A DNA stretch of 50,070 nucleotides from Ignavibacteria bacterium RIFOXYC2_FULL_35_21. Its GTDB lineage: Bacteria; Bacteroidota; Ignavibacteria; Kapaibacteriales; UBA2268. Shown piece by piece: positions 1 through 8,375 of the stretch. Location: positions 1 to 50,070 of the forward strand of contig MHAY01000054.1 in assembly GCA_001804705.1 (NCBI GenBank), given 5' to 3'. The position numbers were made by a program, and so were the translations under genes. Position 1 is the first letter of the stretch. Every line of letters starts with the position of its first letter. The notes under the pieces were generated by a model. The model was not told the DNA's origin. It made no database searches and saw nothing but the letters and a program-made list of their open reading frames with translations.

Positions 1-357
1 TAAACATTAATTTTTGGTAATTTTAAATTTAACAATTTTTAAGAGGAACCTTTTTTTATTTTTTAATTTTCAACTAAGTTTAAGATAACACCTTATTATT
101 ACAATGAATTAGACCTTAATACTATAAAAATGCTTATAGAATACACAAAATTGATAAAAGAAATGACAGAAATCGGTAAAAAAACGCAAAATGAAGAAGA
201 AAATGAGCTCGAAAAGAATTTGGGTATAATGAAACAGGAGAAGTTGGATTGTTTGAAAATCAATTATCATCATTTTTCAACACAAAATAACTTTAATACG
301 AAAAAAACGTAATTTTGTTCTTGAGTTTTTTCATTTTTTTTAATTTTTGTATTAGTG
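1..357. other. AT-rich leader with no convincing gene
   Basis: This is the sequence upstream of purL. It is very AT-rich, with long A and T runs. A 60-codon reading frame at 130-312 is Lys/Glu/Asn-rich as expected from base composition alone, has no ribosome binding site and resembles nothing I recognise. I see no RNA gene or riboswitch fold. The purL promoter probably lies here, but I cannot assign its boxes. Confidence 0.5.
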
Positions 358-2589
358 ATGAGTTTATATTCGGAAGTAGAAGTTACATTACAGACCGCAT
401 TCGAAGTCGGATTATCAGAAGAAGAGTATAATAAAGTTATAGAATTTTTAGGCAGGGTGCCTACTTATACAGAATTAGGTGTATATGGCGTAATGTGGAG
501 TGAGCATTGCTCTTATAAAAATTCGATAAAACAACTAAAAACATTACCACGTTCCGGGGGAAGACTGCTTGTTGAAGCCGGGGCAGAGAATGCAGGACTT
601 ATTGATATTGGCGATGGATATGCAATTTGCTTCAAAATAGAAAGCCACAATCATCCATCTGCTATTGAACCATTCCAGGGTGCTGCAACAGGTGTAGGAG
701 GTATTCTCAGGGACATTTTTTCTATGGGCGCCAGGCCTATTGCCGCTTTAAACTCATTGCGATTTGGTGAACTAAATTCCGAAAGAACAAAATATCTTCT
801 TCGTGGTGTGGTTGGAGGTATAGGGCATTATGGAAATTCATTCGGTGTTCCTACTGTAGGTGGTGAAATATATTTCGAGGATTGTTATTTCGATAATCCA
901 TTAGTCAATGCAATGGCTGTTGGAATAGTGAAAGTTGGACGGACTGCCTCTGCTACTGCTTTAGGTGTTGGCAATCCTGTATTTATTGTCGGGAGCAGTA
1001 CAGGGCGTGATGGTATTCATGGAGCATCCCTCCTGGCATCACGTGAGTTTGATGAAGAGACGGACAATATGAGACCTACTGTTCAGGTTGGAGACCCGTT
1101 TGCAGAGAAATTACTACTTGAAGCAACACTTGAATTAATTAAATCAGGCTCTGTTGTTGGGGTTCAGGATATGGGTGCCGCTGGAATTTCTTGCTCTACT
1201 TCGGAAATGAGTGCAAGAGGTGCTGTGGGCATGTATGTGGACTTAGATAAAGTTCCACTGCGTGAAAAGGGAATGACTGCCTATGAAATAATGCTTTCAG
1301 AATCACAGGAGAGAATGTTGTTTATTATTGATAAAGAGAAAGTTGAAATAGCTGCGAATATTTGCAAGAAATGGGATGTTCCCATTACTCAAATTGGTGA
1401 AGTTACAACCGATGGCTTATTGAAGGTTTATAGAGATGGAAAACAGGTTTGCCAGCTCGATGCCGGCTCTCTTGTATTAGGCGGAGGAGCACCACAATAC
1501 GATCTTCCTGCAACCAGGCCAGCTTACCTTGATGTTGTTAATAATGTAAAAATTGATTCTCTTGATTTGAACATTCAATTAGATGAGGCTTTTATCAAAA
1601 TTCTATCTTCTCCAACGATTGCTTCTAAGAGATGGATTCATGAACAATACGATTCACAGGTTAGAACAAATACAGTTAATATCAAAGGAGATGCGGCTGT
1701 CCTAAGATTAAAAGAACTACCAAATAAAGGTATTGCAGTCTGTACCGATTGTAATGCTAGATATGCTTATCTCGACCCGTACAAAGGTGCAATGATAGCA
1801 GTCGCAGAAGCCGCAAGAAATGTTGTTTGTGCTGGTGCCGAGCCTTTGGCAATTACCAACTGTCTCAACTTTGGCAATCCTTATGACCCTGAGGTTTATT
1901 GGACTTTTAAAGAAGCAGTCAAGGGGATGGGTGATGCCTGCAGGGCTTTGAATACACCGGTAACCGGAGGAAATGTCAGTTTCCATAATGAATCCAGGGA
2001 CAGAGCCGTATTTCCTACACCAACAATCGGAATGTTGGGTTTAATTGAAAACCTTGACCAAATATGCAGTGCAGGATTTAAAAATGAAGGAGATTCAATT
2101 TATTTACTCGGAAATCAGAGGCGGGAACTTGGCGGCTCTGAATACATTAAACTATTTTATGGGGATGTTGTTGGTAAATGTCCCGACATTAATATCGAAG
2201 AAGAAAAAAGATTACAAAAAGTATTATTGTCGGTAATTAGAATGGGATTAATAAATTCTGCTCACGATTGTAGTGAAGGCGGTATTGCCCTATGCCTGGC
2301 AGAAAATTCAATTTTAACCGATAATAATATTGGTGCTGAGATAACACTCCCTTGGGAATTATCTGCTTCCGCACTTTTCGGAGAATCTCAATCGAGGGTT
2401 ATAGTGAGTATATCACAATCAAAGGAACGGAAACTTGAAGATATTTGTAGGAATGAAAATGTTTCATATTTTAAAATTGGTAAAACACAGAAAGAAAAAT
2501 TTACCATCAATAATAAAATTTCATATAAAGTTGATGAACTTAGAAACATATATGAAAATGCAATTTTATCAATAATGAATAAAATTTAG
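358..2589 (+). CDS. purL: Phosphoribosylformylglycinamidine synthase subunit PurL
   Basis: This is the small-type PurL, the synthetase subunit that converts FGAR, ATP and glutamine-derived ammonia to FGAM in purine synthesis. At about 743 residues it has the length expected where PurS and PurQ are separate proteins, and both are encoded near 46-47 kb on the other strand. Family motifs are clear: [11 protein letters not shown] near residues 47-57, [11 protein letters not shown] near 96-106 and GAATGVGG just after it, forming the ATP/FGAR site. The C-terminal half repeats the AIRS-like fold ([21 protein letters not shown]). A GTG directly precedes the ATG at 358. I prefer the ATG, and neither has a clear ribosome binding site. 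The gene is intact and probably cytoplasmic. Confidence 0.97.
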   Translation: MSLYSEVEVTLQTAFEVGLSEEEYNKVIEFLGRVPTYTELGVYGVMWSEHCSYKNSIKQLKTLPRSGGRLLVEAGAENAGLIDIGDGYAICFKIESHNHPSAIEPFQGAATGVGGILRDIFSMGARPIAALNSLRFGELNSERTKYLLRGVVGGIGHYGNSFGVPTVGGEIYFEDCYFDNPLVNAMAVGIVKVGRTASATALGVGNPVFIVGSSTGRDGIHGASLLASREFDEETDNMRPTVQVGDPFAEKLLLEATLELIKSGSVVGVQDMGAAGISCSTSEMSARGAVGMYVDLDKVPLREKGMTAYEIMLSESQERMLFIIDKEKVEIAANICKKWDVPITQIGEVTTDGLLKVYRDGKQVCQLDAGSLVLGGGAPQYDLPATRPAYLDVVNNVKIDSLDLNIQLDEAFIKILSSPTIASKRWIHEQYDSQVRTNTVNIKGDAAVLRLKELPNKGIAVCTDCNARYAYLDPYKGAMIAVAEAARNVVCAGAEPLAITNCLNFGNPYDPEVYWTFKEAVKGMGDACRALNTPVTGGNVSFHNESRDRAVFPTPTIGMLGLIENLDQICSAGFKNEGDSIYLLGNQRRELGGSEYIKLFYGDVVGKCPDINIEEEKRLQKVLLSVIRMGLINSAHDCSEGGIALCLAENSILTDNNIGAEITLPWELSASALFGESQSRVIVSISQSKERKLEDICRNENVSYFKIGKTQKEKFTINNKISYKVDELRNIYENAILSIMNKI

Positions 2590-2598
2590 AAAAAATTT

Positions 2599-2631
2599 AA
2601 TTCGTAATTCGTAATTCATAATTCGTAATTG
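2599..2631. repeat. 7-bp tandem array (purL-def spacer)
   Basis: Four to five degenerate heptads of the type AATTCGT/AATTCAT fill most of the 45-base gap between purL and def. On the other strand they read ACGAATT/ATGAATT, the same family found in many spacers of this window. The array ends four bases before the def ATG. Confidence 0.85.
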
Positions 2632-2634
2632 ACT

Positions 2635-3198
2635 ATGATAATACCAATATATAGCTGTTTCCATCCGGTTTTGAAGAAACATACATCACCTGTTCCGGAA
2701 ATAGATGATGATTTGAAAAAATTAGTTGAGAATATGTTTGAAACCATGTACAAAGCAGATGGGATTGGGTTGGCGGCGAACCAGGTTGGCGTTGATAAAT
2801 CTCTCATCGTAATTGATATAAATGCAAGCAAAGAGAAACACAGAGATGAACCGCCGATAACTATGATAAATCCTGTTATTGAGAAATTCTCCGATGAAGA
2901 AATTGAATATGAGGAAGGTTGTCTTAGTGTTCCAAAATTCTATGAAAAAGTAATGAGGCCTGAAATAATTCAAATTCGTTATTTTGACCTGGATATGAAG
3001 GAACACATTGTAGAAGCAGGAAATTTGTTGTCACGTGTTATGCAGCATGAAGTTGACCACCTGAACGGAATAATTTTCACTGAGAGATTGTCTTCGATTA
3101 ACAGAACATTGGCAAAAAGTAAATTGAAAAAAATACAGAAAGGGCAAATAGTACCCGATTACCCTTTTATAAATTCGGATGGAAAACTTTTGAAATAA
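2635..3198 (+). CDS. def: Peptide deformylase
   Basis: This metalloenzyme removes the N-formyl group from nascent proteins. All three signature motifs are present in order, numbered from the ATG at 2635: GIGLAANQVG (43-52), EGCLSVP (94-100) and QHEVDHLNG (137-145). The Cys in motif 2 and the two His in motif 3 bind the metal, and Glu138 is the catalytic base. The length of 187 residues is normal for type I deformylases. A TTG two codons upstream (2629) could also start the gene, but it lies in the 7-bp repeat array, so I chose the ATG. The usual partner fmt is not next to it. Confidence 0.96.
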   Translation: MIIPIYSCFHPVLKKHTSPVPEIDDDLKKLVENMFETMYKADGIGLAANQVGVDKSLIVIDINASKEKHRDEPPITMINPVIEKFSDEEIEYEEGCLSVPKFYEKVMRPEIIQIRYFDLDMKEHIVEAGNLLSRVMQHEVDHLNGIIFTERLSSINRTLAKSKLKKIQKGQIVPDYPFINSDGKLLK

Positions 3199-3253
3199 TT
3201 AACAATTAATAATTAACAATGAAAAATTTAAAATTTAAATTATTTTAATTATC

Positions 3254-3278
3254 AATTTTCATTGAATTTCAAATGAAT
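3254..3278. repeat. 25-bp spacer repeat, first copy
   Basis: The 25 bases beginning AATTTTCATTGAATTTC recur exactly at 35225-35249. The unit is an imperfect palindrome (TTCATTGAA facing TTCAAATGAA). It lies in the 248-base def to 3447 spacer, which has no gene. Confidence 0.7.
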
Positions 3279-3352
3279 TTAATTAATCATAAAATCAGAT
3301 GAAACAAATGATTATAAAATTTACAAACAGCGTATTGTATTTTTACTTTTTT

Positions 3353-3440
3353 CAAAATTGAAAATTTTAAATTTATTGAAAATTGTAAAATTGAAAATTA
3401 TAAATTTTAATTATCAATTGTTAATTGTTAATTTTTAATT
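3353..3440. repeat. A/T-only 7-bp tandem array
   Basis: About twelve degenerate heptads of AAAATTG, AAAATTT, TCAATTG and TTAATTG type run up to the start of the next gene. Related blocks containing TTTATTGAAAATT occur near 35340 and 39875. Confidence 0.65.
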
Positions 3441-3446
3441 AAATAG

Positions 3447-4100
3447 ATGTATCCCGATAAATTAAAAGAGCTGATTCTTGCAGGGGAATCATCTACAATA
3501 GAATTTAAAAGAAAATTCACGACACCCGAGAAAATTGCCAAAGAGATTTCTGCTTTTGCTAATACTCTCGGAGGTTATTTGATATTTGGTGTCGAAGATG
3601 ACCGGAAAATCACAGGCGTTGAAAGTGAAAAAAGTGAAATTGATTTAATTGAAAAAGCCTGTGGATTTTATCTTGAACCACCAATTGAACCACAAATTTA
3701 TATCATCAATATGAACGGCAAAGACCTTGTAGCAATATATATTAAAGAGAGCATAACAAAACCTCACAAAGTATTACTAAATCCTGATAATAAGAAATCA
3801 AGAAAAATTGCATATATAAGAGTAGGCGAGCAGTCTGTCATTGCAAGCCCTGAGATGACAAGAGTGTTATCCTCACAAAATGATGATTCAACCCCGGTAA
3901 GATTAATAGTAGGTGATAAAGAAAAAAGATTATTCTCTTATTTTGAGAGACATCAACGCTGTACTGTAATGGATTTTGCAAACCTTGTTAATATATCGAG
4001 AAGAAGAGCAGAACGTCTTCTGGTTCGTCTAGTAAGAGCCCGAGTCCTTCAAATTCACCAGGATTCAAATTCCGATTACTTCACACTTATCGGGAAATAA
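3447..4100 (+). CDS. AlbA_2 (Schlafen-like) domain regulator with C-terminal winged helix
   Basis: This 217-residue protein begins with an AlbA_2/divergent AAA-4 type domain, about residues 5-135. Family features are ESSTIEFKRKFT near 14-25, ANTLGGYLIFGVEDD near 38-52 and IRVGEQSVIASPEM near 124-137. The domain is found in bacterial proteins that bind nucleic acids and often regulate transcription. Residues about 155-217 look like a winged helix: TVMDFANLVNISRRRAERL, then a short hairpin. It stands alone, with long AT-rich spacers on both sides, and faces the convergent diheme lipoprotein gene. A transcriptional regulator is the best guess. Its targets are unknown. Confidence 0.75.
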   Translation: MYPDKLKELILAGESSTIEFKRKFTTPEKIAKEISAFANTLGGYLIFGVEDDRKITGVESEKSEIDLIEKACGFYLEPPIEPQIYIINMNGKDLVAIYIKESITKPHKVLLNPDNKKSRKIAYIRVGEQSVIASPEMTRVLSSQNDDSTPVRLIVGDKEKRLFSYFERHQRCTVMDFANLVNISRRRAERLLVRLVRARVLQIHQDSNSDYFTLIGK

Positions 4101-4153
4101 ATTTTCTACACCTCAACTTTCCCTACTTCAAGGAAATGAAAATGAAAAATTAT

Positions 4154-5152
4154 TTAATTGTTGGGTGCTCCGTTTGAAACCCAAATTTGAAGTTGCCTGA
4201 GATTACAATCCGATAATTTCATGTTATTGTCAGGCATTGGGATATATCCTTTCAAATGCAGTATAGCACCCATGAATTTACCATTATCCACAAGTTTCTT
4301 AACATTCTGATAACCTTCAAGATTGATGTTTCCCTGTGGCTGAACAGTCCCATGGCATCCAATACAGTTCAGTTCTAATACCGGAATAATTGTTTTATTA
4401 TAAGTAACAGTTGTTGTATCGCATCCTCCAATTGGAATGTCCGAACATTCCTTATCAACTGCTCCTTCGGCAATCCATCTTGCGATTAAGGAAATCTGTT
4501 GTGATGTAAGACGTTTTCTTGGAGGAGGAGGCATCCTGTCGTCCTCTTCATCACTTTGTTCAGTTATAGCCTTATAAATTTTACTATTTCTGGTATTTCC
4601 AGGTCTTATACCTTTCCTCACAATATTCTGGTAAGAATCAAGAATGTAACCTTCTTCGGCTTTTGTTTTATTATGGCAACCGCTGACAGCACAGTTTGAA
4701 TTAAAAATAGGTAATATATCTCTTTTGAAACAAATACCGGTATCAATGGCAGGAGTTTCCTTATGCACTTTCACTATCACATATCTTTGATGCCTTACAT
4801 CTATATGCGGGAAAGCTTTTATAACTGCTGTAATTTGTTGTTGGGGAAGATTATCCATAGATTGATATATCACACTATCACCATTTGTTGCGGATAATTT
4901 TCCTCCTCCCATAATTATTTGCCATATGATTGATTTATCAGGAAGCGGTTTGTTGTCATTTCCAGATAAAATAGTATCTTTTAATATAGCTTTCAATGAA
5001 ACTGATTCACCCGCCAAAATATCAATTGTGTCTGGCGATACTTTAAAAACTATTTTATAAGAATCTGTGTTTGGGCCTTGTATGTCCTCACTGCATGAAT
5101 AAAGTATAAATGCTGCTATTATACTTAATAAAAGTGCTATATATTTTATCAT
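4154..5152 (-). CDS. Diheme c-type cytochrome lipoprotein
   Basis: Predicted exported lipoprotein of 332 residues, counted from the ATG at 5152; an in-frame ATG eight codons upstream is less likely. The signal peptide ends at a lipobox-like ILYSC (Cys20). Residues about 30-135 look like an Ig-like bacterial domain. Two c-heme sites follow: an unusual CX4CH (CAVSGCH, 154-160) and a normal CIGCH (263-267). Each is followed by a Met-Pro motif (RMPPPP near 206, IPMPD near 304) whose Met may be the distal ligand. The layout resembles the short cytochrome domains of large Planctomycete and Bacteroidota lipoproteins. It is divergent from another CX4CH lipoprotein at 5254, so both may share a promoter at 5153-5253. 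Confidence 0.75.
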   Translation of the reverse strand: MIKYIALLLSIIAAFILYSCSEDIQGPNTDSYKIVFKVSPDTIDILAGESVSLKAILKDTILSGNDNKPLPDKSIIWQIIMGGGKLSATNGDSVIYQSMDNLPQQQITAVIKAFPHIDVRHQRYVIVKVHKETPAIDTGICFKRDILPIFNSNCAVSGCHNKTKAEEGYILDSYQNIVRKGIRPGNTRNSKIYKAITEQSDEEDDRMPPPPRKRLTSQQISLIARWIAEGAVDKECSDIPIGGCDTTTVTYNKTIIPVLELNCIGCHGTVQPQGNINLEGYQNVKKLVDNGKFMGAILHLKGYIPMPDNNMKLSDCNLRQLQIWVSNGAPNN

Positions 5153-5253
5153 TATAATAATCCATTTCAAAATCAAAAACTTTTTTTTGTGTAAAAGCTA
5201 AATTTTATTTTTATTCGTTAATGTATAAGAATACCAAATCAAAAAAATATTTT

Positions 5254-5610
5254 ATGCTAAAAAATATAAAATTTATTTTATTGTTTTTTTTCTTGTTGTC
5301 AGTATTCTCATGTGAGGATGATTTTCCATTTGAGGCAAAAAAGAATTTACCTGAAGGACACGGTGAAGATTTAGGGATAGCATTCCATAAGAATGGTTAT
5401 CAGTATCCTTACGAATTTGACAGTACAAGAGGCGAACCAAACTGTGCAGGTGCGAAATGCCATCACAGCGATTTAAAAGGTGGCTTAGCTGAATCGGACA
5501 GTTTGCCGGCAGTGTCACCATCATGCTATCAATGTCATGGTAAATTATGGATTGAGATAGATACAGCATATAAAAAAATTATGGATTATGAATTACGTAT
5601 TGCGAATTAA
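5254..5610 (+). CDS. Small diheme cytochrome lipoprotein
   Basis: Predicted 118-residue lipoprotein. The start at 5254 places a hydrophobic signal directly before a lipobox-like SVFSC (Cys20). An upstream in-frame ATG at 5221 would add a basic extension. It has one CX4CH site (CAGAKCH, residues 64-70) and one CXXCH site (CYQCH, 91-95), the same pairing as in the divergent gene at 4154. I do not recognise a named family. It probably carries electrons at the periplasmic face or outer membrane. The last residues, DYELRIAN, are encoded by 7-bp repeat units (GATTATG, AATTACG, TATTGCG), so the C-terminus looks like captured repeat DNA. The TlpA-like gene follows 16 bases later. Confidence 0.7.
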   Translation: MLKNIKFILLFFFLLSVFSCEDDFPFEAKKNLPEGHGEDLGIAFHKNGYQYPYEFDSTRGEPNCAGAKCHHSDLKGGLAESDSLPAVSPSCYQCHGKLWIEIDTAYKKIMDYELRIAN

Positions 5611-5626
5611 TTTTGGGAATTTTGTT

Positions 5627-6145
5627 ATGAAATTTATTTGTATTTTATTTATCGTTTTTATTTTTTTGGGGTCAATTGAACTTCATTCAGCACCTAATGA
5701 AAGTTCTGCAGATATTAAAGTGGGAAATATGGCTCCTGATTTTAAAGGTGAAACAATTGACGGTAAGGAATTAAATTTAAGTGATTATAAAGGCAGAGTG
5801 GTTTTACTAGATTTTTGGGCAAGCTGGTGCGGTCCTTGCCAGAAGGAACTACCTTTCTTATTTCAGTTATATGATGATAATGACGATAAAAATTTCATAA
5901 TAATTGCTGTTAATATTGATAAGAAATTAAATTCCGCTCAGAAATTTTTAGATAAACTCACAGAGAAGGCTCATTTCCCGATTGTGTGGGATAGCAAATC
6001 GGTAATTCCTTCTTTGTATCAGATAGAATCCATGCCAACTACTATTTTTATTGATAAAATTGGTACTATTAGATATATTCATACCGGTTTCAATGATTCA
6101 TCAAAAGATATGTTAAGACTGGAACTTGAAGAACTGCTTAAATAA
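5627..6145 (+). CDS. TlpA/ResA-like exported thioredoxin
   Basis: This 172-residue protein has an N-terminal signal peptide or anchor (residues 1-22), then an AhpC/TSA-Redoxin-type thioredoxin fold. The active site is WASWCGPC (64-71), and the cis-Pro loop is SMPTTIFID (Pro137). These proteins reduce disulfides outside the cytoplasm, including apocytochrome c Cys-X-X-Cys-His sites before heme attachment. That fits the c-type lipoprotein gene just upstream. The start at 5627 is chosen because the upstream in-frame ATG (5588) overlaps the preceding gene and spoils the signal peptide. It is probably co-transcribed with the DUF4266, DUF3570, NusG-II and ApbE genes downstream. Confidence 0.88.
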   Translation: MKFICILFIVFIFLGSIELHSAPNESSADIKVGNMAPDFKGETIDGKELNLSDYKGRVVLLDFWASWCGPCQKELPFLFQLYDDNDDKNFIIIAVNIDKKLNSAQKFLDKLTEKAHFPIVWDSKSVIPSLYQIESMPTTIFIDKIGTIRYIHTGFNDSSKDMLRLELEELLK

Positions 6146-6175
6146 TTACGAATTACAAATTACGAATTACAAATG
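6144..6175. repeat. 7-bp tandem array (AATTACG/AATTACA)
   Basis: Four heptads, alternating AATTACG and AATTACA, begin at the stop codon of the thioredoxin gene. They end in an ATG (6173) that leads to a short frame not chosen as the gene start. Confidence 0.85.
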
Positions 6176-6188
6176 TCGGATATATATT

Positions 6189-6404
6189 ATGAATAGAATT
6201 AGAATATTATTATTTGTTTTATTAATAATGTTTTGTATTGGATGCACAACTGTTCAGCCCTGGGAGAGGGAAAGTCTTTCGAGTCCTATAATGATATTTG
6301 ACAAAAATCCTATTGAGAAAGGAATAAAAATTCATCATATAGAATTTCGTGAAGGCTCTGCCGGTGCTACAGGTTCACAGAGCGGAGGCTGTGGTTGCGG
6401 ATAA
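6189..6404 (+). CDS. DUF4266 lipoprotein with GGCGCG tail
   Basis: This 71-residue protein has a signal peptide ending in a lipobox-like FCIGC (Cys19), the motif PWERESLSSPIM (24-35) and a Gly/Cys-rich end, GGCGCG. These are the hallmarks of DUF4266, a small lipoprotein family that I know mainly from gene neighbourhoods with DUF3570, thioredoxin and ApbE. Its function is not established. The start at 6189 gives a proper signal peptide; the longer frame from 6126 overlaps the thioredoxin gene and the 7-bp array. The segment REGSAGATGSQ just before the tail loosely resembles, but does not match, the S/T-G-A-T/S site that ApbE flavinylates. Confidence 0.85.
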   Translation: MNRIRILLFVLLIMFCIGCTTVQPWERESLSSPIMIFDKNPIEKGIKIHHIEFREGSAGATGSQSGGCGCG

Positions 6405-6408
6405 ATAT

Positions 6409-6436
6409 AATTACGAATTATGAATTATGAATTGTG
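6409..6436. repeat. Four 7-bp units ending in the DUF3570 start codon
   Basis: The units are AATTACG, AATTATG, AATTATG and AATTGTG in exact register. The last three bases of the fourth unit (GTG, 6434-6436) are the predicted start codon of the DUF3570 gene. Confidence 0.9.
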
Positions 6437-7645
6437 GTTGAGAATTTAAAATTTGGTTTGTTTGTCAGATTTACTTTATTTACTTTGTTAATACTTTTTT
6501 ATCAGGTTTTACCGTGTAAATCTCAGGAACTTCCACCCGAAGAAATTCAGGTGGATTTCAATAGCTATTTTGATAACTTTGGAGTATCTATAATATATCC
6601 TGAGGTTTCATTTTCAAAATCATTATCGGAAGGGACAAGTATTAACGGGAGAGTATTAGTGGACGTAATTACTACAGCTTCGATGAAAAGTCATTTTGAC
6701 AGCGTTTACTCATTCGTAAATACACGTCAGGGATTGGATGCATACACATCTGCCAGTATGAGAACTCATGGCGGAAGTGACAATTTCCCAGATGAATTGA
6801 GAGGTGAGTTTGGAATTGGACTTGTGCAGTTGCTCGGCGATGCTACAGTTTCTTTAACAAATTTGTATAGTGTTGAACATGATTACTCTTCCGAAACAAT
6901 CGCAGGCAGTCTGTCAATTCCTTTTGCAAAAAAGAATACAACTGTTCAACTTGGATTAGTGAAAAGCTGGGATAAAAATTATCCCCAAACAAGAACATGG
7001 ACAGCAGATAAATCGGTTATATCATCAACCCTGACTTTAACACAAATATTCAGTACAGATTTTATTGCACAATTGGAGTTCTATTATAGTAACTCTGATG
7101 GGTTTCTATCAGACCCATACCAGGTTGTGACTGTCGTAAATTATGATTCTTCTTATTTACAAAAGTATGAGAACATATATCCCGATTACAGGAACAGGGG
7201 AGCCGCAGGATTAAGGACTGTCATAAGACTGGCAGATGTATCTTCACTTCAATTGGGATACAGATATTATGCTGATGATTGGGATATAAAATCACACACA
7301 TTATCGGGTTTATACCAACATCAATTATTTGATGATAAATTTCTTCTTGGAGCCGGTATCAGGAGCTATTTCCAGAACAAAGCCAAATTCTTCAAAGCTG
7401 AATATAATAATACGGAAGAGTTTATGAGTGTTGACCCCAAATTGAACGGAATTATCTCGAATGAATTTGAATTTAATTTATCTTTGAATGGCTCATTAAT
7501 ACCAATTATTGAAAATGAAAAATTAGAATTGAATGCAAGATTCAATTTTTATATAAGGGAAACAAATTCTCCTGACTGGCACTCGAAATATGATATGCTG
7601 TATGCATTTCTTATGAGTATCGGTTTCAGGTTTCTTTTGAATTAA
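6434..7645 (+). CDS. DUF3570 outer-membrane beta-barrel-like protein
   Basis: This is a 403-residue exported protein with a signal peptide (about residues 1-31, ending near CKSQ). It matches the DUF3570 pattern: YFDNFGVSIIYPEVSFSKSL early, VDVITTAS near 72-80, then YYSNSDGFLSDPYQVV, YPDYRNRGAAGLRT and YRYYADDWDIKSHTL in the C-terminal half. Alternating hydrophobic strands and a C-terminal aromatic (GFRFLLN) suggest an outer-membrane beta-barrel. I infer that it provides an outer-membrane component for the DUF4266 lipoprotein and redox partners beside it. The GTG start is accepted because no in-frame ATG precedes the signal peptide; it is formed by a 7-bp repeat unit. Confidence 0.87.
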   Translation: MVENLKFGLFVRFTLFTLLILFYQVLPCKSQELPPEEIQVDFNSYFDNFGVSIIYPEVSFSKSLSEGTSINGRVLVDVITTASMKSHFDSVYSFVNTRQGLDAYTSASMRTHGGSDNFPDELRGEFGIGLVQLLGDATVSLTNLYSVEHDYSSETIAGSLSIPFAKKNTTVQLGLVKSWDKNYPQTRTWTADKSVISSTLTLTQIFSTDFIAQLEFYYSNSDGFLSDPYQVVTVVNYDSSYLQKYENIYPDYRNRGAAGLRTVIRLADVSSLQLGYRYYADDWDIKSHTLSGLYQHQLFDDKFLLGAGIRSYFQNKAKFFKAEYNNTEEFMSVDPKLNGIISNEFEFNLSLNGSLIPIIENEKLELNARFNFYIRETNSPDWHSKYDMLYAFLMSIGFRFLLN

Positions 7646-7658
7646 ATGTGGAGGACTT

Positions 7659-8342
7659 ATGAATAGAAGACAATTTGTCGGAGGAAGCATACTGACCGCA
7701 GGCGGTTTTATTGCATCAAACAGGTTATTGGCAAAAAACGGCTTAAATATAGATTCAAAAAAAAATAATTCAAATTCGGTGGATATTGAAATATTATGCG
7801 ATGAACCGGGAAACGCTTATGATTCTTTATCTTCATTTTTGAAATTGTTAAATGTTACCGATATTAAAATTGAAGAACATCAGCTTGTGGGGAATTACAC
7901 AGGTGATATTGTTTTTATTTATAATAATTGCCTTGTTAATTACAAAGCTGATAATACAAAACATTCACATCTTGTGAAAAACATTAGTGAAAATCTTCGA
8001 CTTCCGAGAAAAATTCAGAATCCTACACTCATTAAGGCAGTAACCAATACACATAATTCATCGCCAAAATTTGTCAGTGTTTTCAAGGATAATAGAATAG
8101 TTGATAGATTAAAAATTAATGAGAATAAAAACGATATTCATATTCCCTCAGATAAAGGTGAATTATATTTTTCCATAAAGAATAACTCTGTATTTGCAAC
8201 TCACAGTTCTTGCAAACACAAGACCTGCATTCACACAGGGGCTATCAGCAGGGCAGGGCAGAATATAATTTGCGTTCCTAATAACATCAGGATTGCTTTG
8301 GACGGATATCAGGGACATAATATAGATTCGATTACTTTTTAA
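7659..8342 (+). CDS. Tat-exported NusG domain II protein
   Basis: This 227-residue protein begins MNRRQFVGGS, a good twin-arginine signal, followed by a hydrophobic stretch to about residue 25. The middle (about 40-130) has no family I recognise. The C-terminal part, about 137-220, matches NusG domain II as found in small exported proteins linked to Rnf/ApbE systems: CKHKTCIHTGAISRAGQNII with Cys185 and Cys190, then Cys205 in ICVPNNIRIAL. The Cys pair may be redox-active or bind a cofactor; this is inferred. A strong ribosome binding site (GGAGG, 7650-7654) precedes the ATG, unlike the repeat-fed starts of its neighbours. The stop codon overlaps the first unit of the next 7-bp array. Confidence 0.82.
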   Translation: MNRRQFVGGSILTAGGFIASNRLLAKNGLNIDSKKNNSNSVDIEILCDEPGNAYDSLSSFLKLLNVTDIKIEEHQLVGNYTGDIVFIYNNCLVNYKADNTKHSHLVKNISENLRLPRKIQNPTLIKAVTNTHNSSPKFVSVFKDNRIVDRLKINENKNDIHIPSDKGELYFSIKNNSVFATHSSCKHKTCIHTGAISRAGQNIICVPNNIRIALDGYQGHNIDSITF

Positions 8343-8375
8343 TTCTGAATTGTGAATTCTGAATGCTGAATTATG
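8341..8375. repeat. Five 7-bp units bridging a stop codon and the apbE start
   Basis: AATTCTG, AATTGTG, AATTCTG, AATGCTG and AATTATG follow in exact register. The first two bases complete the TAA stop of the NusG-II gene, and the last three are the ATG of apbE. The whole spacer is therefore repeat. Confidence 0.92.

Noticed and set aside
130-312. 60-codon frame upstream of purL
   Set aside because: No ribosome binding site, composition expected from AT-rich DNA, no recognisable family.
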